A stretch of DNA of 64,000 bases, taken from Victivallaceae bacterium. Lineage in GTDB: Bacteria; Verrucomicrobiota; Lentisphaeria; Victivallales; Victivallaceae. Every line of letters begins with the position of its first letter. Within the stretch, counting starts at the first letter, position 1. Below are positions 60,066 to 64,000 of this stretch, one piece after another. Below the pieces are notes generated by a model that saw only the letters and a program-made list of their open reading frames with translations, ran no database searches and had not been told where the DNA came from. Where the stretch lies: positions 53,690 through 117,689 of the forward strand of contig JAEDIJ010000002.1 in NCBI GenBank assembly GCA_016292515.1, in the 5' to 3' direction. Position numbers and translations under genes: made by a program.

Positions 60066-60955
60066 GTCCTTGCCCTAAAATTACGGTCGTAACTCCTTGT
60101 TACAATGCGGAAAACAATATCGAGAGATCGATTTTATCCATCCTTTCCCAGAGGTATGAAAATCTGGAATATATCGTCGTAGACGGCTTTTCGACGGATC
60201 ATACGATAGATGTGATAGAAAAGTATCGCGACAGGATCACCTGCGTGATCCACGAACCGGACAAGGGGATGTATGACGCGATCCGCAAAGGTTTCGCGCG
60301 GGCGACGGGGGATGTGTTGTGCTGGCTGAATGCCGACGATCAATCCATGCCGTGGACATTGCGGACGATCGGTGAAATTTTTGAAAATCACCCGGACGTG
60401 GATTGGGTCATGGGAGTGCCGGCGTTTCTCAATGAAAAATATCAGTTGACGAAAATCTATACGCAACCCGCCGCGATCCCCAGGAAATATATTCAAAACG
60501 GATGGTGCCGCAGTGATGTGCGGGGGTTGCTTCAACAGGAAAATATGTTCTGGCGCAGAAGTTTGTACGAAAGAGCCGGCGGCATCGACTCTTCTTATCG
60601 CGCCGCCGGGGATTTTGAATTGTGGACCCGTTTTGCGCGGTATGCGGACTTGGCGACGGTCGATATCCCGTTTTCCGCTTTTATGAAGCGCGCGGATTCC
60701 TTATCCCGTCGCGATTCGACATACGAAGATGAAGTGGAAACGATTTTACGCGGCAGGAAAAAATATCCGTCGTTTTTGTGGAAGATCGGCGCAAAAGTAT
60801 CCGTGATAAGGGCGCTGATGAGACTTCTTGTACATTATAAAACACCATTGATTTATTATTCGGAACGTCGCCAGTGCTTTACCAAAATAAATTCCTGGCG
60901 TAACGTCTCCGGTAATTCTCTTTCAGAAATCATACGGTATGTGCTTCACAAATAG
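60062..60955 (+). CDS. Glycosyltransferase family 2
   Basis: The 297-residue protein has ITVVTPCYNAENNIERSILS at the N-terminus, YIVVDGFSTDHTIDVIEKYR (~37), DKGMYDAIRKGFARATGDVL and WLNADDQSMPWT (DxD region, ~85), and YRAAGDFELWTRFA (~178). This is the WcaA/WbbD-like group of GT2. The ATG overlaps the Wzy-like stop as ATGA. Confidence 0.9.
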   Translation: MSPCPKITVVTPCYNAENNIERSILSILSQRYENLEYIVVDGFSTDHTIDVIEKYRDRITCVIHEPDKGMYDAIRKGFARATGDVLCWLNADDQSMPWTLRTIGEIFENHPDVDWVMGVPAFLNEKYQLTKIYTQPAAIPRKYIQNGWCRSDVRGLLQQENMFWRRSLYERAGGIDSSYRAAGDFELWTRFARYADLATVDIPFSAFMKRADSLSRRDSTYEDEVETILRGRKKYPSFLWKIGAKVSVIRALMRLLVHYKTPLIYYSERRQCFTKINSWRNVSGNSLSEIIRYVLHK

Positions 60956-61751
60956 CGTATCCCAAAAAATAGAAGAGCGGCTTTCCTCGATCGCGGAGTG
61001 GATGCAAAAACACGTCGGTCTGGTTTTGTTTCTGATCGTCATCGTCGGGTTCGTTGCCCGCTGGTTTCGCTATGTGCTTTGCCGGCAACTGTTTCGGGAT
61101 GCGTGCTTTTATTTGCTTTTTTTGCAGAAGTGGGCATCCGGGACGTCGTGGAATGCGCTTGGTCTGGGAAATGGCGAATTCGCATCTCATCCGATTTTGC
61201 CGGGGGCGTTTATCGTCCCCGAGATGCTGATTGAAAATTTTGATTTCCCGTTGGAGCCGACGGCGGTGTGGTACAATATCGTTGTCGGCACGCTGCTGAT
61301 CCCGGTGTTTTTTTTCAGTATTCAGGTGCTTTGGCCGCAGAAACGGATTTGTGCTTTATCTTGTGCGCTTTTGGTGGCAGTGCATCCGTCTTTGTGCGAG
61401 AATTCCGCGACGGTTTTGCGCGATACGACTTACTTTTTGTGGTGCGGTTGTTTTTTTCTTTTTCTTTTCTGCTGGATCAAATCTCCGCAAAACAGATATG
61501 TCGTCTTGTGCGGTATTTTTACGGGATTGGCAGTTGTGACGCGAATCGAAGGTTTTGAATTCATTTTATTTATGTTGACGGCGATGGGCTTCTTTTTGAG
61601 ACCGTTTTTCAGAAGGATCGGCATTCCCTTGTTGTCTTTTCTTTTAGCCGCCTTGGTAACGATTGTACTGATTTGCATATGGGCGGATATCGACCTGTGG
61701 AATGTACTGACTTATTATGCCGTTGAGCGGATCCTGCCGCACTTTCATTAA
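60939..61751 (+). CDS. PMT/ArnT-like membrane glycosyltransferase, N-terminal half
   Basis: The 270-residue protein has seven or eight membrane helices with CRQLFRDACFYLLFLQKWA (~55), which holds the Asp-rich first loop of GT39/GT83 enzymes, and ENSATVLRDTTYFLW (~150), the second loop with R-D. It ends abruptly at YAVERILPHFH inside what looks like an unfinished fold. The next gene starts with further membrane helices. The two parts together match the size of a single enzyme of this class. It overlaps the GT2 end by 17 bases. Confidence 0.75.
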   Translation: MCFTNSVSQKIEERLSSIAEWMQKHVGLVLFLIVIVGFVARWFRYVLCRQLFRDACFYLLFLQKWASGTSWNALGLGNGEFASHPILPGAFIVPEMLIENFDFPLEPTAVWYNIVVGTLLIPVFFFSIQVLWPQKRICALSCALLVAVHPSLCENSATVLRDTTYFLWCGCFFLFLFCWIKSPQNRYVVLCGIFTGLAVVTRIEGFEFILFMLTAMGFFLRPFFRRIGIPLLSFLLAALVTIVLICIWADIDLWNVLTYYAVERILPHFH

Positions 61752-61760
61752 AGGAAAAAT

Positions 61761-63050
61761 ATGATAGAGGTTTTATTCCAGAAGATTCCGGAACTTTTGT
61801 TTCCCCCGGTCGCGATTTGCGGTCTCGCCGGATTGCTCATCTCTATTTGGGCGTGGAAAAAACAAAAAACGGATAATGTTCTGGCGTTTTTGGCGGTTAT
61901 CAGCATATATATATTGCTTTCCCGGACGATAGCCCGGGTGTCGTCATCGCGTTATGCTTTGATCCTGATCGGATTTGCGATCCCGTATGCGATATGGATC
62001 ATCAGCCCGCGTTTTACGCGTCATCTGGGGGTGTTGCAGCCGAAGATGTGGTCTTTTTTGTTGTTGCTTTGTTTGATCGTTGCCTGCTGCGTAAAATCGT
62101 TTCGCACGGAGGATAATTATTTTCTTCGCGGTATGGACGCACTGAAAAGGAGTATGCAAAAAACCCCGGATCATTCCGTGACGCTTCTCTATCCTGACGG
62201 AAAGGATTTTTGGCGGATCCGATACTACACCGGCGCGGAAAACGTGACGGCTTTGAAGTATTCCGATATGGGAATGCAGCAGGCTGATTTTTTGAAGATG
62301 CTCGATCGCTATGAAAAACCGCTCTATCTGATTTTTACGGAAAAAAATTGTCGAGTCCCCTCTGAAATCGAAAAATTGTTGGAAAACGATCCGCAAAAGA
62401 AATGGGAGATCGTTTACCAGTCCTATACCAATCGCCGCAAAAAGGATCGCTTCACCATTCTCTTGAAGCGCGAAACTCCTCCGATGGAAGTTCCCTCTTT
62501 GGCGGGGAAGCGGCAGGAAATACAGAACGGGGATTTTGAAATTTCCGCCGGAGAAAAGGAAAAAGATGCGATGCGGGAAATTTTCGCCAACAGTTGCCGC
62601 ATCCCGGAAATGAAAGATGAAAAATGGGATATCCCCGCGCATTGGGGGTTTGATTGCAGCCCCGTCAGACCCTGTGATTTCTTTTTCGAAAAAACGAAAG
62701 TATTGGATCACGACGGCAAGGAAAGCGAGGCATTGCATCTCCGGGGAAGTGATTTATCGCCTTATTTCCGTTATTTGCCCAAGATCCCGCTTGCGGGGAA
62801 AAAGTACCTGGCTTTTTATGCCAAAGGAGTCCCGCATTCTCAATACATCGTTACATTTTTTGTGTACGATCGGGAAAACCGTATGCCGAATGTGCACTAT
62901 TGGTTCGTGTATCATAACGACGGTGATTGGCATCGTCAGCAGATCGCGTTTGACAGTCCGGCGTTGCGGGGCGGGGATTCCTGCTTTCTCGTGCTGCATT
63001 TTCTTTCCGGAGATGTTTTTTTTGATGATTTTACTTTGTATTCAGATTAA
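61761..63050 (+). CDS. PMT/ArnT-like glycosyltransferase, C-terminal half plus beta domain
   Basis: The 429-residue protein has three or four helices in its first ~115 residues (VAICGLAGLLISIWAWKK, FLAVISIYILLSRTIA, MWSFLLLLCLIVACC). A Rossmann-like soluble segment follows (DHSVTLLYPDGKDFWRIRYY, ~137). The last ~180 residues form a beta-rich part with DIPAHWGFDCSPVRP and YLAFYAKGVPHSQY, like carbohydrate-binding sandwiches. Its own ribosome site (AAAGGAAAA) and ATG argue for a natural split from the gene before. Function is inferred only from the neighbour. Confidence 0.7.
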   Translation: MIEVLFQKIPELLFPPVAICGLAGLLISIWAWKKQKTDNVLAFLAVISIYILLSRTIARVSSSRYALILIGFAIPYAIWIISPRFTRHLGVLQPKMWSFLLLLCLIVACCVKSFRTEDNYFLRGMDALKRSMQKTPDHSVTLLYPDGKDFWRIRYYTGAENVTALKYSDMGMQQADFLKMLDRYEKPLYLIFTEKNCRVPSEIEKLLENDPQKKWEIVYQSYTNRRKKDRFTILLKRETPPMEVPSLAGKRQEIQNGDFEISAGEKEKDAMREIFANSCRIPEMKDEKWDIPAHWGFDCSPVRPCDFFFEKTKVLDHDGKESEALHLRGSDLSPYFRYLPKIPLAGKKYLAFYAKGVPHSQYIVTFFVYDRENRMPNVHYWFVYHNDGDWHRQQIAFDSPALRGGDSCFLVLHFLSGDVFFDDFTLYSD

Positions 63051-63067
63051 ATGGGGAATAACAGACA

Positions 63068-63883
63068 ATGATCCAATCAAAAACTCTTTTTCAAACGGGA
63101 AAAATTCACGGCATTCCCATTAACGTTTCCAATATCGACCAGGCGTTGTCGGAAGTTGAAACATTGATCCAACTGCGCGAACATCATTACGTCTGCTTTT
63201 TTGAAGGCAATCTTTTTTTTCACGCTCTTTTTGATAAAGAAGTGCACGATGTGATCGCCGGCGCGAGTTTGATCTATCCGGACGGGATCGTTCTCCAAAA
63301 AGAATTGGAGTGGCATCTGCGTCAGTGCGTATCACGCGTTTCCGGTCCATCTTTTATGTTGCGTGCCTGCGAATACGGTGTCGCGCGCCAATGGCGGCAT
63401 TTCTTTCTCGGGGGAGGGGATGGCGTCGCGCAGAAACTCGCCGACAATCTGAAATCGAAAAATCCCGGGATGATCGTTGCCGGGTGCTATACGCCGCCAT
63501 TTCGTGATTTGACGGAAGAGGAAGAAATTCAGGTCAAGGCGATGATCGAAGAGAGCCGCGCCGATCTGCTCTGGGTCGGATTAGGCGGGCCGAAACAGGA
63601 ATTCTGGATGAAACGGCATTTGAAAAAGATCAATGTGCCTGTTATGCTCGGTGTCGGTGCGGCGTTTGACTTCCATTCCGGACGCCGCACGTGGGCTCCC
63701 CGCTGGGTCCGCAAGCTGGGATTGGAGTGGCTCTACCGCACTTTTTGCGGTGGAAGCAGGATTTTTATGCGCAATATGAAAACGATCCCGCTTTTGTGCC
63801 TCTGCGTATTGTTTGATTACGTCGCCCGTCTTTTCCGTCCCGCCGCAAAAATCACAGCCCGCGTCCCGGGACAGCAAAACTGA
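63068..63883 (+). CDS. WecG/TagA/CpsF-family glycosyltransferase
   Basis: The 271-residue protein has the GT26 blocks IHGIPINVSNIDQALSEVE (~13), YPDGIVLQKEL (~75), FFLGGGDGVAQKLADNL (~112), GCYTPPFRDLTEEEE (~138), LWVGLGGPKQEFWM (~165) and GVGAAFDFHSGRRTWAPRW (~195). These enzymes add ManNAc-type or other sugars to lipid-linked intermediates at the membrane. The C-terminal ~45 residues are basic and amphipathic, the family's membrane-binding end. It is the last gene seen before the IS at the right edge. Confidence 0.93.
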   Translation: MIQSKTLFQTGKIHGIPINVSNIDQALSEVETLIQLREHHYVCFFEGNLFFHALFDKEVHDVIAGASLIYPDGIVLQKELEWHLRQCVSRVSGPSFMLRACEYGVARQWRHFFLGGGDGVAQKLADNLKSKNPGMIVAGCYTPPFRDLTEEEEIQVKAMIEESRADLLWVGLGGPKQEFWMKRHLKKINVPVMLGVGAAFDFHSGRRTWAPRWVRKLGLEWLYRTFCGGSRIFMRNMKTIPLLCLCVLFDYVARLFRPAAKITARVPGQQN

Positions 63884-63942
63884 GATTTTGCAGGTAAAGA
63901 TTTTTAACGCGACGCGTATCCAATGCGTCTCCGCTTTTTTAT

Positions 63943-64000
63943 GCCTCTTCGACGGTTTATGACATACCCTCACGCCTCTTTCTCGCAGGAAATCTCCGGT
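63943..64000 (-). mobile_element. ISL3-family element entering from the right edge
   Basis: GCCTCTTCGACGGTTTATGAC at 63943-63963 is identical to the ends at 30033 and 30354. TGA 63970-63972 on the minus strand then closes a frame whose visible end is PEISCEKEA, the same transposase terminus as in the remnant at 30060. The rest lies beyond the window, so its integrity is unknown. Confidence 0.85.
63970..64000 (-). CDS. ISL3 transposase, last codons
   Basis: Ten codons are visible, ending PEISCEKEA and TGA. They match the terminus of the fragment at 30060-30353 residue for residue. The two copies differ only in the bases between the terminal repeat and the stop, so they are close relatives. 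Confidence 0.7.
   Translation of the reverse strand, partial: PEISCEKEA

Overview
The window looks like chromosomal DNA of an anaerobic, polysaccharide-degrading bacterium of the Planctomycetota-Verrucomicrobiota-Chlamydiota group, most likely Lentisphaerota (Victivallis-like). This is inference. It rests on moderate GC (low-50s % by eye), strong AAGGAG ribosome binding sites, a secreted multi-domain glycosidase, GH28, an ECF sigma plus Hanks kinase pair, desulfoferrodoxin and a small 2[4Fe-4S] ferredoxin. No rRNA or other marker is present to prove it. Promoters are strikingly uniform: TTGAnn or TTGnnn, 16-17 bp, then TATATT or TATTTT.

Layout. 1-3450: end of a WecA/MraY-type gene, a ferredoxin, a GT2, an exported beta-sandwich protein and an MFS carrier. 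3900-9776: a 1067-residue secreted glycosidase, then an M28 aminopeptidase coupled to a GH28. 9803-11395: an orphan TrpB2 preceded by a leader peptide with tandem Trp codons and a classic attenuator. 12918-24257: a very long minus-strand gene string (FHA protein, FtsH, DUF167, ApgM, RecX, MacA-like adaptor, ATPase, permease, HisH, HisF, ABC-F). 25579-29756: two creatinase-like M24 proteins flanking a MATE exporter. 30033-30374: ISL3 debris.

31852-41104 is the accessory region of greatest interest. A WYL regulator is divergent from an eight-gene plus-strand operon: an unknown 127-aa protein, two membrane-anchored GTPases, an Asp-rich tail-anchored protein, an 82-aa single-domain protein, an alpha/beta hydrolase carrying two copies of that same domain, a 107-aa protein and a radical SAM enzyme coupled to it. 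A convergent Ser/Thr kinase and ECF sigma factor follow. I do not recognise the operon as a named system.

41374-44954: small envelope genes, an outer-membrane lipocalin and superoxide reductase. 45410-63883: a surface-polysaccharide cluster (rmlBACD, NTase-fold protein, several glycosyltransferases, TupA-like ATP-grasp, a flippase fused to an FrhB-type iron-sulfur protein, pyruvyltransferase, a threonine-synthase-like enzyme, deacetylase, Wzy-like protein, a split PMT-like transferase, WecG/TagA). It would build and export a dTDP-rhamnose-containing, pyruvylated glycan. Another ISL3 copy enters at the right edge.

Three tRNAs (Arg-CCT, CAT, Ser-GGA) and three copies of a roughly 300-bp dispersed intergenic repeat are also present.
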